From Sequoia sempervirens (taxonomy: Eukaryota > Streptophyta > Pinopsida > Cupressales > Cupressaceae), in NCBI GenBank assembly GCA_007258455.2, contig VDFB02254855.1, positions 1 to 64,000 on the forward strand: 64,000 nt of DNA. Reading direction: 5' to 3'. Made by a program: the position numbers and the translations under genes. Shown piece after piece: positions 47,769 to 59,985 of the stretch. The notes beneath the pieces are model-generated. The model did not search any database. It was not told where the DNA came from and saw only the letters and a program-made list of their open reading frames with translations. Numbering within the stretch: position 1 is the first letter of the stretch; every line of letters begins with the position of its first letter.

Positions 47769-49195
47769 ACCAATGGTGTCCTAAGAGACTAGATAGGTGT
47801 TTCTATGTTTTAATTCAGTAAAATAAGGTTGAATAATTCCATGTAATAGTTTAGAAGCTTTATAGTTGATAGGGGTTCAATAAATTTCAAGTTGAAGAAT
47901 TCAAAATTTCAAAATCCAACTTTGGCGGGAAAGTGTGCTCTTGATGATTTAGCACTAATAATGTAATGAAACCAATTCTAATCAGTTGGGACAGTTGGGG
48001 GAAGGGGTTTTTAAGGTTGGAAAAGTCATTTGTACGGGTTGTTGGCTGATATTCTAAGTGTTGTATGGACTGCTACAGAAAATCAATAAAACTTCATTTT
48101 TTTTGCATTTTCTTGTGCTCATTTGATGATCTATTGATTTCTACTGAAGATAAGTTCCATTGGATGAAGTAGAGACTTGTATTTACATTCATTTAACCTT
48201 TTGAATTCCCTGATAGATGTTAGAAATCTGTTTCTTACATTATATTATTGACTATCCTCAAGAAAGTGCAGATTTTCACTATTTTTTGGTGGTTTTCATG
48301 GATGTTTGATCCATTTCATGAGTAAATGATGTTGTAACTTGTGAAATGGATCTATTCTAACATTTATAATACAAATATAACAAGCTAATGTGTAGGGAAG
48401 AAGAATATTGAGGTGTACACCAAGATTTGACAATGGAAAGAGCATGAAAGTGGAGGCTAAAGTATAGCAGTAGAGGATCTGACTTAACAAGTGATATATT
48501 TTTGAGTTGTAATAGTTGAGACATGTTGAATTAATGGTGAAAAGTCTAAAATTAGGATCTGGAAGTGTTTGGAAGGCCTAGAACCAAGAAGCCCTAGTTT
48601 TGAGGCAATTTAAGGAGGGTTTTGTGTTTGAGCATGTTAGGGGTGTCATAGAAGCCTAAAAACTTGGAATCTTTGGTTTTGAGACATTTTAAGATACTTT
48701 TGAAATTTTCATGGTCAGGGGTTGAGTTTAGAGAGGGGTTGCTTTGAAAAAGAGGGCTAATTAGGCCTAGTTTTTGAGGAGACAGTAGATTTTGGTTGGT
48801 GTGTTCTAAAACAAGTGCCATCAGGGATTTGATATGTTGTTTTCCATCACAAAAAACAATTTAAACAATCACTATATTGGATGTTCCTTTGGGAGGTTTG
48901 AGGGAAAAGTCAAAAATCCTTTGCTAGAGGCCTAATTGGGCTAGAAGGCTACTTAAGGTGCAAAGGTGAGTTTTGTCTAAGACAGAGGGTTAGGGCTTGA
49001 AAACCATTCAAGAAAAACTTGTTTGAGTCTCTTAAGAGCATTCCTAGGGTTGGGGTCCATTGGAGAAGGATTTGATTCATGAGTGAGCCATTTAGGCTTT
49101 GTCTCCATCAGGGTGCCTGGAAGAGTGGTTGAGATTGCATCTTGCAAACCTTGAGAACTTTGTGTTTCTTTCAAAGTCCCAGACCCTCTGCATCA
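47564..49195 (+). repeat. 3' LTR of the Gag-retropepsin element
   Basis: Begins TGGTGCAGG and ends TGCATCA, followed by AATTA. Nearly collinear with the 5' LTR. Differences visible by eye are mostly single substitutions. Confidence 0.9.
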
Positions 49196-49200
49196 AATTA

Positions 49201-51289
49201 AGGATCATAAGGTTTTTCTTCGGAAGTTGTAATAACTCATGGATATAGTGTCAAACTTAGTTGCTAACCTTGGAAATTTCACTTAGGTGCATTGGTTAGA
49301 AAAAATAGTTTTCTTGTTGATCTTGTCTATATAGAGCACCTAGGATGGGATATTTGTGTGAAGGAAGCATTTGTAAGGTATGGTTATGCTACTAAATTTC
49401 ATCCATGATTAATGAGTGTTAGTCTCTTATTGTTCTTGGTTGTGACATTATAGTATGGCTATGATGGTACAAAATTGTTCATGAGTTGGAGAACATGTGT
49501 TGGAGGTGATAGATTTGATCTTGTCTTGTTCTTGATCTACATTAATGATTTGATATTATATTATAACTATATTTATTGTTGATAATACATTAGGAATTAT
49601 TTGGAGATAGAATTTTTCCTAAGAGAGTTTTTCTAGGTTATATCTTGTGTTATATTCTTTTTCTATTATTGGAATGATTTGATTATGCTTTATATTGCAA
49701 GTATTATTTTGATTAGATTAATGTGATTTCACATTATTAGTATCAATGTTAACCTTTTGAGGTTTGTTACTTGGCTTGATTCATCACATTTGGTATTAAA
49801 TTTGGTTGTAGCTTGGTTGATCCATGGAAGGAAGGGAATTTTCATCCCTATATTAATCTTAGTTGTCTATGGGAGTATGTAGTATAGATTAATGTGATTC
49901 CACATAATTAGTATCGATGCAAACATTTTGAGGGTTGGTACTTGTGTTGTATTTCTTGAATTTGGTATTATAGTTGGTTGTATCTTGGTTGATCCATGGG
50001 AGGAAGGGTATTTTCACCTCTATATTAATCTTGGTTATCAATGGGAGAGTCTTGTATAGATTCAATATTTTTAGGTATAGAGAAATAAAAATCATTTAGG
50101 ATAAAATAAAAATTGGAGATTAAATAAGGTCACAGAGTTTCTAGAGTTGGTTTTTCGGTGACCTTGAAGCTCTTGAACACCCCCTAGATCTATTCTTTGA
50201 ATTCATGATGTTTAGATATATGAGTTATATATTTGTGATATTTCATTTCAAATAGTGAATCCTTGGTCTTAGGATTTGTGGGTATTTTTGATGTGTTAAC
50301 AAAAGTAAATTTGCATGGATGCCTTTGGCATGTATGGTTTGGAAGGATTGATGTTTGATCAAGATTTATGAATTGTAGATTTGTGGAAGATTAATTTTCA
50401 TATTGTAATCCCTAGGGGCTTTATGAATGGAGACAATTTTAGATTTTTTGGGTTTCTTGTTGGGTTCTTAAATAAGAAAAAGTTCCATGTTATGGATTTT
50501 TTTGGAATATTAGACTTGAGGGATTTTAGATCTAATTTTCATTCCATGGGAAGAATCTACAAGAAGCCTTATTTCTATTATTTCTGATGAAAATTTGAAT
50601 TTACATGTTTATGGCTCTACATTTATTGTAGTGGATCCAAGTTGCACTATTTCAATATCTATGAGATGTGTGGCCATTTTGTTTGGTTTTAGGATGAGCA
50701 TTGGCCATTATTTTTGTTACCTATGGAGGTCACATTTTTTTTGGGTGCTATGTTTGTATCAATAATGATACATGGACAAATTTGGAAAATATATTGGAAA
50801 GCATAATTATTTTTGAAGTTATCGGTGGCAAGAAAGGAAACTAGAAGTAGTCCTAGGAATAAATTAATCTCTCACCCTCATGATTTTTTGGTCAAGGAGA
50901 CATTTTTTTCTTGAATTTTTTCTCAAGCTATTGAACTCTTTGAGGGTGGAGTAAAAGTTGGTGCTAAAAATTTCCTTCAAGTTGTCATCAATGTAGCACC
51001 TTGGAGGCCATGAAATGTAAGTGATACATATGAAGGAGAAGATATATCACCCAAGTGAGAACTCATGGAGAGTTTTAGATTTCATATTTTTATTTCTCTT
51101 GAAAAGTATATTTAAAATAATTATGTATGGTTTGAAGTTTGCATGTTAAATTTATGGCTCCCAGAGGTTTCTACATGAGATGCTTATGTCTACTATCACC
51201 TAGTGACATGTTTGAGGATGGGGATACCCATATATGTTTTCATGTTGACATTTAAATGCAAGGCGAGACCCAAGATCATTGTCATGGTG
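49201..51289. other. Unassigned sequence between the two complete elements
   Basis: It contains the ~170-bp tandem duplication listed separately. A 68-codon frame at 50381-50587 is unrecognised and is not called a gene. Confidence 0.4.
49717..50058. repeat. Two tandem ~170-bp units
   Basis: GATTAATGTGATT-CACAT, TTGGTTGTA-CTTGGTTGATC and TATATTAATCTT recur in order at about 170 bp. The units differ at roughly one base in ten. Confidence 0.8.
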
Positions 51290-51294
51290 ATATC

Positions 51295-52821
51295 TATTAA
51301 ACATGCACAGGACAACTGAGAGGGGGGGTGAATCAGTTGTCACACAATTCAAACTTAAAAATCAACACTTATTAATTCTACAACTACACTATTATGTTAT
51401 TAAGTAAGAGCATGAAACTTAAATAACAAAACACAATGAACACCAGATTTTTACATGGAAAACCCAATGAGGGAAAAACCATGGTGAGGGTTAACTCACA
51501 ATATAAGATATTATAAACAAAATACAAAGGCTCACTGCCAAGGGCTCACTACCCAAAAGAGGACTCACTGTCCAAGTACAAAGGCTCATTGCCTACAAAA
51601 AGGGACTCACTGTCCACATAAAGGACTCACTGTCCAACAGGGAGGCTCACTGCCTACAAATACAAAAGAGAACAAAAATATCCACCACAACAATTAATGC
51701 ACATTCACAGGATTGTAGAAACCCTTATCTCACTGCCTTCAACACAATGGAGAACTGCTATCACAACTCACACACACACTTCTGCTCTTATTATTTGTGG
51801 CTCACTTTCGTCACTTTGCATCACACTGTCATACAACTCTTCACACTTCAACTTGCTTTTATGTCATTCTCAACCTTAGAAACTTTCTCCAAGGTCGGCC
51901 ACAAAAACCTTATTTCATAAATTCAAAATAGGTCAGCAACTCAAAATTCCTGCGGTGGCAAGGAATAAGGTGGACCAATAAAAAAATCAAGATAAAAAAT
52001 AATATCTCAAAACAACCACACGCTTCCTTAATTAAATTTTATTCTTTGAATGAAGTGTAAACACCAAGTTGGCCAAACCTAGTGAAAACACAAATAATCA
52101 TTGATGTACACGCTTCCCAACAAGAAGATGACACACGGACGCCACAACACACTTCCTTAAGCATGATAATACATCTCAGAATCTTCCAGATACATCCACA
52201 GCAAAACAACAAACTTCAATTACTAAACATCTTTCACCAGTCCATCTAGACTGTATAAACTCATACTGAATTACTGAAACATGACTTCTGGATCACCAAT
52301 CTTCAAACCTCTTTTCCAGAGCACAAAAAATACCTTCACAAGACATATTCCAGATCCACAAGATCTAAAAAATAAATAAAGAAAAACTACAAAGCAACAA
52401 TATTTCTCCCAGTCTATAGAAGACCAACTTTACCATAATAGTTCACATACCGGTGAACGTAACTTTCACGTACCATCAAACCAGAAGCTAAAACTCAAGA
52501 TATATCACCACTAAATTCCCATTATCAAACCTTCATATCTGCACAAGCATAGGATCAACATAGGATAAATGTAGAGCACATATCGGATCACATTCTGAAA
52601 ACTTTTATTATTCAGACTTCTCTTCTTTATTTAATTTTCTCAAAAGCACTTGGAAACATATCAAACCAACACATTTGCAACACTATAAAGATAGGTCCAT
52701 GTACTCTCAACATCTCAGCAGCATCTCAACTATACATGTACAATCTACAACATATTGAACTGTGTTGACATCAATGACAACATTAATGACAACACCACCA
52801 AACTTGCTCATACCTGCAACA
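51295..52821 (-). repeat. 3' LTR of copia B
   Basis: 1527 bp, ending CTGCAACA on the plus strand. Near its primer-site end is a GACAACTGAGAGGGGGG word, also seen in the other two LTRs of this type, at 57300 and 63495. It contains the hairpin array at 51527-51655. Confidence 0.9.
51527..51655 (-). repeat. Array of seven small hairpins with loop TCACT
   Basis: Units have the form stem-TCACT-stem: GGC-TCACT-GCC, GGAC-TCACT-GTCC and GGGAC-TCACT-GTCC alternate at 15-25 bp spacing. One unit has loop TCATT and one has a mismatch. The stem changes occur on both sides together. The 5' LTR (57515-57610) and the LTR at 63476 carry similar, partly decayed units. On the transcribed strand the loop reads AGTGA. 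Confidence 0.75.
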
Positions 52822-52836
52822 ATCTCCCCCTTTGTC
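52822..52836 (-). promoter_or_regulatory. Polypurine tract of copia B
   Basis: On the minus strand GACAAAGGGGGAGAT directly precedes the 3' LTR. Confidence 0.85.
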
Positions 52837-53119
52837 ATTGATGGCAACACATGATGTGAAAAACCATCAAAAACAAAAAAAATACAACATATCCTGGGAG
52901 AACACCCTCTCTTCTTATTTACCTATTTTTCACATGAATTTCTCTCCCCCTTTGACATCAATGGAAAAGATCAAAAACACCGATTACTCCCCCTTAGGAG
53001 TACACCCATACTGCAACAATGAAAACCATTTCTACTCCCCCTGCAGAGTAGACCCATTTATTAGTCCAGATAAATGAATAATCTATGAATTCACTAGACT
53101 AATGCACCTTCATGTGCAC

Positions 53120-53890
53120 CTAGTTAGGAGGACCAATGACCCCCAACATCTCCCTAAGATGCTCAAAAGTATCCTTCAAAAGAGCCTTAGTAAATATGTC
53201 TGCAATTTGTTCCTTTATTGTCACATACTCCAATCTAACCTCATTCTCCAGCACTTTTTCTCCCAGGAAATGATACTTGATAGATATATGTTTTGTTCTT
53301 GAATGCATAACCAGGTTCTTTGAAATGTTTATTGCACTTGTGTTGTCACAGAAAATAGAAATAGGCTCATCACATACCACACCAATGGCCTTCAGTGCCT
53401 ACTTCATCCATAAAACCTATGTGCAGCAGGATGTTGCAGCAATATATTATGCTTCTGCTATGGATAAAGAAATCGAGTCTTGCTTATTGCTCAACCATGA
53501 AACTAATCTTCCACCAAGAAAGAAAACACCACCACTGGTAATCTTCTGGTCATCTACACATCCGACCGAATCAACATTTGTATAAGTACTCAGGGTGAAA
53601 TCATCACTCATAGGATACCATAGTCCATAATCCGATGTACCTTTCAGATATCTAAATATCCTCTTTACAGCTATAACATTTGCCTCTTTAGGATCTGCTT
53701 GGAATTTGGAAACTAAACACACTGCATGCATAATGTCTGGTCTGGTAGCAGTAAGATACAACAGTCCACCAATCATAGATCTATATTTGCTTTGATCAGT
53801 CTTAGCAGATTTATCATCTTTTCTTAGTTTACATCCGGTTACCATAGGGGTACAAACCGGTCTGGAATCATCCATCCAAAAATTCTTCAA
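53120..53890 (-). pseudogene. Copia B: reverse transcriptase end and RNase H
   Basis: RNase H removes template RNA. Visible motifs: GTPM-like CTPMV, GGLLYLTATRPDI, RYLKGTSDYGLWY, a Y-T-N-V-D-S-V-G-C segment containing the first catalytic Asp, SGGVFFLG, S-L-S-I-A-E-A, FCDNTSAI with another conserved Asp, RTKHI, and a usual copia C-terminal end. In-frame TAA after IAEA and a further stop near 53400 break it into two open stretches. The order is as in functional copies, and only point lesions are seen. Confidence 0.9.
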
Positions 53891-54540
53891 CAGTTATTTT
53901 ACATACTTAGATTGTGAAATGAATATCCCTTTATCAGTTTGATTCACTTGTAGACCAAGGAAGAAATTCAATTCACCAATCATAAACATCTCAAATTATT
54001 TTTGCATCTCTTCAACAAACTTCTTACACATGCCTTCATTTCCACAAAAATGGTATCATCAACATAAACAACTACTATTAACATTTTGTTACCTTGCACT
54101 TTGAAGTGAAGATTGTTGTTAGTAGAACCTTTGCTAAATCCTTGCTTTGTCATATATATGTCTAGTCTTGCACACCAAGCTCTAGGAGCTTGCTTCAGCC
54201 CATGCAATGCCTTCTTCAACATACAAACCATGTCTGGTTTGTCAGACAACTGAAACCCTTCTGGTTGCTCCATGTACACCTCTTCCTCCAACTCACCATT
54301 CAGAAATGCTGACTTAACATCCATCTAATACACTTTGAAGTCCTTGTGGGAAGGAAAAGCCAAAAACACCCTGATAGCTTCCATTTTGGCCACAGGGGCA
54401 AATGTTTCTTCAAAATCTATACCTTCAACTTGTGAATATCCTTTGCATACCAATCTTGCCTTATTCTTTATGACTTCTCCACTTTCATTCAGCTTATTTT
54501 GAAACACCTATTTCAAACCAATCACATTTTTATTCACAGG
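53891..54540 (-). pseudogene. Copia B: reverse transcriptase
   Basis: Order on the minus strand: [18 protein letters not shown], then after a TAG the [26 protein letters not shown] and catalytic YVDD motifs (54041-54065). A frameshift right after YVDD and a stop near 54000 destroy the downstream part, although an NFFLGLQV-like segment is still readable. TAG codons stand where Trp (near 54508) and Gln (near 54325) are expected. Confidence 0.9.
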
Positions 54541-55700
54541 CCTAGGGACTAGTTCCCATGTCTTATTCTTTTCTATTTGTTGCAACTCTTCTTTCATAGC
54601 TCTCATCCAACTCTCATCTTCACATGCTTCACTTACAAATTTAGCTTCAACTTTAGATAATAGACACAAATTTACCTCAGCTACAACTCTGCTTCTTGTC
54701 TTCACACCTTCACTTTTATCTCCAATTATCTGATCCTTCGGATGATTCTTATGAACATACTTAGGAGTTCTGACAGCAAGTTCTAGTTCATTTTCTTCTT
54801 CTTCTTCCACTTGTTCTTCTTTTTCTTCTTCTTCATTCCCCTTGTTCTCCTCAAGTACATGTCCATAGATAGGATCATCAAGTTCAACTTCACTTATCTC
54901 AATAGGTCTGTGTATGTCTTCATCAACTTTCAAATTAGCACTTTCAATGACCTTTCTCAATCTTTTGTTAAAGCATTTGTATGCTTTGCTAGTATTAGAG
55001 TATCCAAGAAAGATTCCTTCATCACATCTACCGTCAAACGTTCCAATATTTTCATCATCTCTTTTAATATAGCATCTACTTCCAAATACCTTAAAATACT
55101 TCATAGTAGGTGTCTTACCAATCCATTACTCAAAAGGTGTCTTAGTGTTGTTGTATCTGATCTAGACTCTATTAAGAACATAAACAGCAGTATGTATCGC
55201 TTCTCTCCAGTACACACTTGGTACATTTGATTCTTTCATCATGGTTCTAGTAGCTTCATGTACAATCCTATTTTTCCTTTCAACTACACCATTCTGTTGA
55301 GGGGTTCTCAAAGTAGAAAACTGTCTTCTTATGCCATGTTGTTCACAAAATGCATTAAATTCACCAGAAGTGAATTCTCTACCTCTATCAGATCTCAAAA
55401 ACTTGATTTTCAAATTTACTTCATTTTCCACTCTTGCTTTGAATACCTTAAACCTTTCTACAGCCTGAGTATTTTCTCCGAGAAAATCAACCCATGTCAT
55501 TCGAGTATAATCATCAATAAGCAACATGAAATATTTGTCACCATTCAGTCTTCCAATTCTAGTTGGACCACAAAGATCGGTATGAATTAACTCCAACATT
55601 CCAATAGTAGAATGCTCTTTTCCCTTAAAGTTGCATCTTGTGTGTTTCCCCAATTGACAACTTCAACAAATAGCATTACCAAGTCCTGTGATTCTACGTA
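54541..55700 (-). pseudogene. Copia B: integrase
   Basis: HTDLCGPT (first catalytic Asp), LLIDDYTRMTW, LRSDRGREF (second Asp), and TPQQNGVVERKNR, which lies next to the catalytic Glu, are intact in a 163-codon stretch. After a stop at 55162 the C-terminal part continues with FGSRCYIKRDD and EGIFLGYS, followed by a 30-residue run of mostly Glu that acts as a linker to reverse transcriptase. The GIFLGY region closely resembles that of copia A. Confidence 0.9.
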
Positions 55701-55823
55701 TTCCTCGAACAATCTCTTTTGCACTGATCTTGACCAGGTTATCAAAATTTACATGTCCCATTCTCCAGTGCCATAACCAACTTTCACTTATTTGAGATAC
55801 AAGGAAATGACCATCAACTCCTT

Positions 55824-57227
55824 TCAACTGATAGATGTTCCATGAGTTCTTCTTCCAACAGCAATCATATCTCCACTTCTAGATCCTTTTCTGATTTCAT
55901 AGGTGTTATTCTGAAACACGAGTTTAAAACCATTGCTACACATCTGACCAACACTTAGAAGGTTATGCCTCAAACCCTTCACATAATATACATCATCAGT
56001 ACTATGCACTCCATCAAAAATAATTGAACCTTTCCCACAAATCTTAGCTCCTGAATCATCACCAAACATAACCAAACCATCATCATATTTCTCAAGTTTA
56101 GTAAACTTACTCTTATCTCTGGTCATGTGATTTGAACATCCACTATCAATTACCCAGTAGTCTCCATCTTGTCTTGCATGAAAAGTGGTAACCAAAGTAC
56201 CTTCCATCCTATTCCTCTTAGTATCTAGAGATTTCTTGCTTAAACATTTTCCAGGGTTAGTGGATACATATTTACTTTCCAAAGCTAAGAATAAGCATTC
56301 ACTATCATCAACCTCATTTTTAGATTCATCATCAAAAATTCCTCCTTCTTCTTTAACATAGTACAACTTCTTATATTTCTTATCCTTCCTATCCTTATCC
56401 TTATAATCCTTGTTCTTCTTATGCACAGCTCTATTCAAACATCTCAAAGCATAATGAACAATATTACCACAACTAAAACATTTAAAGGGCAACGTACCTT
56501 TATACTTTCCAGTTCCTTTCTTCAACTTCCTGATGAAGTTTGCTTCCAACTCATCAACACCATCACTATCTGGTTCCTCTTCAATCTTCAATGCCTTAAA
56601 TGTCATTTCTGTCTTTTCTTTTATCTTGTCTTCTTTATGAAACTTTCTCAACTCAAATGCTTGCAAGGTGCCAAACAACTGTTCCAAAGTGTAAGTCTTA
56701 GGATTATATACTTCTTCAATAACTGAGATCTTATCACTGTAGCACTCTGGTAAGGTTATCAAGATATTTTCAATTATATCTTCATCTGATAGTTTTCCTC
56801 CTTGATTTCTAACTTCATTTGTAGTTAGTTCAACTCTCTGAAAGGAACTTGTAAACTCTTCACCTTCTTCCATCTTCAAATTCACAAATCTACACTTTGC
56901 CGCCAACTTCTTTGTCAATTTCACTCTTTCATTTCCTTCATACATATCTTCCAACTTCTTCCAAACTTCATATGTAGTTTCCAAAGAAGAAACCTTTGCT
57001 CGCTCATTTTTAGATAAACCACTGCAAATAGCATACTTCACCTTCTCATTTTCTTTATAAGCAGAGATCTCATCTACAGTAGTAAGACCATCAAATGGGG
57101 GTGTATACTTTGTCTCAACAGCCTTTTAGGTCTTGAAACCAAAGGAGATAATATATCCTTTCATCTTTCCCTTCCAATCATTGTAGTCAATTCCATCGAA
57201 CATAGGGATCACCAACTTAGGCACCAT
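55824..57227 (-). pseudogene. Copia B: gag and protease
   Basis: The likely start is the ATG at 57227, about 40 bp inside the primer-binding site. A TAA near 57128 interrupts the N-terminal part, after which 405 codons stay open. This stretch includes the copia Gag helical domain, a zinc knuckle C-F-S-C-(x4)-H-(x4)-C with all four ligands kept, a Lys/Asp-rich linker, and the protease signature W-V-I-D-S-G-C-S with its catalytic Asp. It ends with GLRHNLLSVGQM, the usual border to integrase. This is the best preserved coding stretch in the element. Confidence 0.9.
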
Positions 57228-57269
57228 TGGATCTTCCTTAAGCGGTTAAGCTCTATACCAAGGAACCAA

Positions 57270-57282
57270 GGCTCTAATACCA
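57270..57282 (-). promoter_or_regulatory. Primer-binding site of copia B
   Basis: On the minus strand TGGTATTAGAGCC, two bases from the LTR. It has one C-to-T change from the usual initiator tRNA-Met site. Confidence 0.85.
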
Positions 57283-57284
57283 AT

Positions 57285-58775
57285 TGTTAAATAGACGAAG
57301 GACAACTAAGAGGGGGGATGAATCAGTTGTCACACAATTCAAACTTAAAACTCAACACTTATTAATTCTACAACCACACTATTCTATTATTAAGAGCATG
57401 AAACGCAAATAACAGAACACAATGAACACTAGATTTTTACGTGGAAAACCTAATGAGGGAAAAACCACGGTGAGGGTTAACTTATAATAGAAGATATTAT
57501 AAATAGAATACAAAGGCTCACTACCCAAAAGAGGACTCACTGTCCAAGTACAAAGGCTCACTACCTACAAAAAGGGACTCATTGTCCACAAAAAGGACTC
57601 ACTACCTATAGATACAAAAGAGAACAAAAAGATCCACCACAACAATTAATACACATTCGCAGGATTGCAGAAACCCTTATCTCATTGCCTTCAACACAAT
57701 GGAGAATTGTTATCACAACTCACACACACACTTCTACTTTTATGATTTGTGGCTCACTTTCGTCACTTTGCATCACATTTTCAAACAACTCTTCACACTT
57801 TGACTTGATTTTATATCATTCTCAACCTTAGAAAATTTCTCCAAGGTCGGCCACAAAAACCTTATTTCATAAATTCAAAATAGGTCGGGAACTCAAAATT
57901 CCCGCAATGGAAAGTAACAAGAGTGGACCAATAAAAAAACATTTTTCAAGATCAAAAATAATATCTTGAAACAGCCACATGCTTCCTTAATTAAATTTTA
58001 TTCTTCGAATGAAGTGTAAACACCAGGTCGGCCAAACCTAATGAAAACACAAATAATCATTGATGTAAACGCTTTCCAACAAGAAGATGACATGTGAACA
58101 CCATGATATACTTCCTTAAGCATGAGAATACATATCAAAATATTCCTAATACATCTACAACAAAACAACAAACTTCAATTATTGAACATCTTTCACTAGT
58201 CCATCTGGATTGTATAAACTCATACTGAATTACTAAAACATGACTTCTGGATCACCAATCTTCAAACCTCTTTTCTAGAGCACAAAAAATACCTTCACAG
58301 GACATATTCTAGATCCGCAAGATCTGAAACAAAACAGAGAAAAAATGTAGAGCAACAATATTTCTCCCAGTCCACAGAAGACCAACTTTACCAGAATAGT
58401 TTACATACCGGTGAACGTAACTTTCATGTACATCAAACCAGAAGCTAAAACTTGAGAGATGTCACCACTAAATTCCCATTATCAAACCTTCAGATTCCCA
58501 CAAGCATAGGATCAACACAAGAGAAATGCAGAGCACATACCGAAGCACATTTTGAACACTTATCATTTTGACTTCTCTTCTTTATTTAATTTTCTCAAAT
58601 GCACTTGGAAACATATCAAACCAACACATCTGCAACACTATAAAGATAGCTCCATGTACTCAAACATCTCAGCAGCATCTCAACTATACATGTACAATCT
58701 GCAACATACTGAACTATGTTGACATCAATGACAACATTATTGACAACACCACCAAACTTGCTCATACCTGCAACA
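57285..58775 (-). repeat. 5' LTR of copia B
   Basis: 1491 bp, TGTTAAATAG at the plus-strand left end and CTGCAACA at the right, followed by ATATC. Shorter than the 3' LTR partly because the hairpin array has fewer units. Confidence 0.9.
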
Positions 58776-58789
58776 ATATCTAATAATAA

Positions 58790-59985
58790 TATGAAGGTGA
58801 GATAGGTATTTTTCACCCAATGATGCAAAGCAGGGTGGGTGAACACAAACTAACTCAATAAAATCCTTGAAAAAGTCATAACACCTCAAACACAATGATT
58901 TCCTTCACAAATTGACACTATTCCTTGTAGCACAACAAATGCCTCTTTTTTGACATAATTTATAAACCAGGTCTCAAACCCAAAAACCAACCACCATTTA
59001 GGATAACCTTTTTGACACTTCACAATGTATCAAAATTTTAGATTGGGTTGCTTTGGAAGAACACCCTCAAAAATCTGCTGCTACACTTGACCATAGGCCT
59101 AATTAGGCTGGTTTGATAGGGAAACTATTGGTTCTACCCTCTCTAATCATCAATTATTCATTCTAGAGCACCTAACATTTCATATGGGGTTTGCAGATGC
59201 CAATTCTATCAACTAGAATGGTTTCCAAACACCTTTTTTATAAAACCCTACTCCTATGCAACCTTTTATACCCAAAACAAGAGGATTTTCCACCTAGGGC
59301 ATCACCTATTCTTCATCAAAATTCCTTCCCTACTCCTGAAAACACCATGAACTCAAAATACATCCTATATAACAATATTCCACCAATTCTCAAAGATTTT
59401 CACTAGTGGAATGGTGTGATTTTCATTATTCTTCCCTCAAAACACCAAAACCTAGGGTTTCTGAACCAATCTTAGAAAATCTACTATAAAACCCTCAAAA
59501 CTTAATGAAATCTTATTAAAAAAACCAAAAGGAAGCTAAATCAACCATTCATCAATTTAAATGCATCGGTGAGCATTCCCAGGCCATACCAAACACTGTA
59601 GCAGCAAAATTAGCCTCTAAAACGTAGGAAAATAGTGAATCTTTATTATTCAATCTTCTCAATGTACATCAAAAACTGGACTCGATCATTACATGATGTA
59701 TTTAAAAATTTCCCAACCAAAACAACTGACTAAAACTACCTTTCAAGTCCCATGACTGTTCAACTTCCTCAAAATGTAAAAAGTGCAAAAGTTGCTTGAC
59801 AACTTTGCAACTTTTTTGCAACTTTTACAAACTTGATCAAATGGACTCCAAACTGACTCCAAACCACCTAACCACCTCAATTGACTCCAAAAACATCAAA
59901 AATTGTCTTTAAGACCTTATTACAAACCAAAAGACTCAATGTCTAACTCTTTGCAACATTTTCACATTAAGAGCTATGGTGCCCT
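58790..59985 (-). mobile_element. LTR fragment related to the Gag-retropepsin element
   Basis: On the minus strand it begins TGGTGCAGGGCACC at 59985, like the TGGTGCAGGAGCACCC start of the LTR at 43785. It carries AATAATAAAG near 59650 as a possible polyadenylation signal and shares a CTAATTAGGCCTA word at a comparable place. The downstream end, a primer-binding site and a second LTR were not found, so its left limit is uncertain. Confidence 0.55.

Larger units (their letters stand above)
43785..49195 (+). mobile_element. Complete non-autonomous Ty3/gypsy-like element: LTR, Gag, retropepsin, tail, LTR
   Basis: Two directly repeated LTRs of about 1.63 kb enclose a 2.15-kb internal region. AATTA lies before the left LTR (43780-43784) and after the right LTR (49196-49200). 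The right LTR ends TGCATCA; the left one ends TGCATTA, a decayed CA. A primer-binding site, a gag-protease frame and a polypurine tract are present in order. There is no reverse transcriptase, RNase H or integrase, and no room for them. The element therefore needed enzymes from a relative, while supplying its own Gag. The LTRs differ by a few dozen substitutions by eye, so it is one of the younger insertions in the window. An LTR fragment of a related element lies at 58.8-60.0 kb on the other strand. Confidence 0.9.
51295..58775 (-). mobile_element. Complete, decayed Ty1/copia retrotransposon (copia B)
   Basis: LTRs of about 1.5 kb in direct repeat flank a gag-pol region on the minus strand. 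ATATC is duplicated at 51290-51294 and 58776-58780. The left end has TA instead of TG, a decayed terminus. From right to left: 5' LTR, primer-binding site, gag, protease, integrase, reverse transcriptase, RNase H, polypurine tract, 3' LTR. In a 73-bp sample I compared, the two LTRs differ at about six positions, so it is older than the Gag-retropepsin element. Coding capacity is lost through several stops and at least one frameshift. Confidence 0.92.

Noticed and set aside
53277..53585. Plus-strand frames opposite the copia B pol
   Set aside because: Antisense shadows of a clearly identified pol region.
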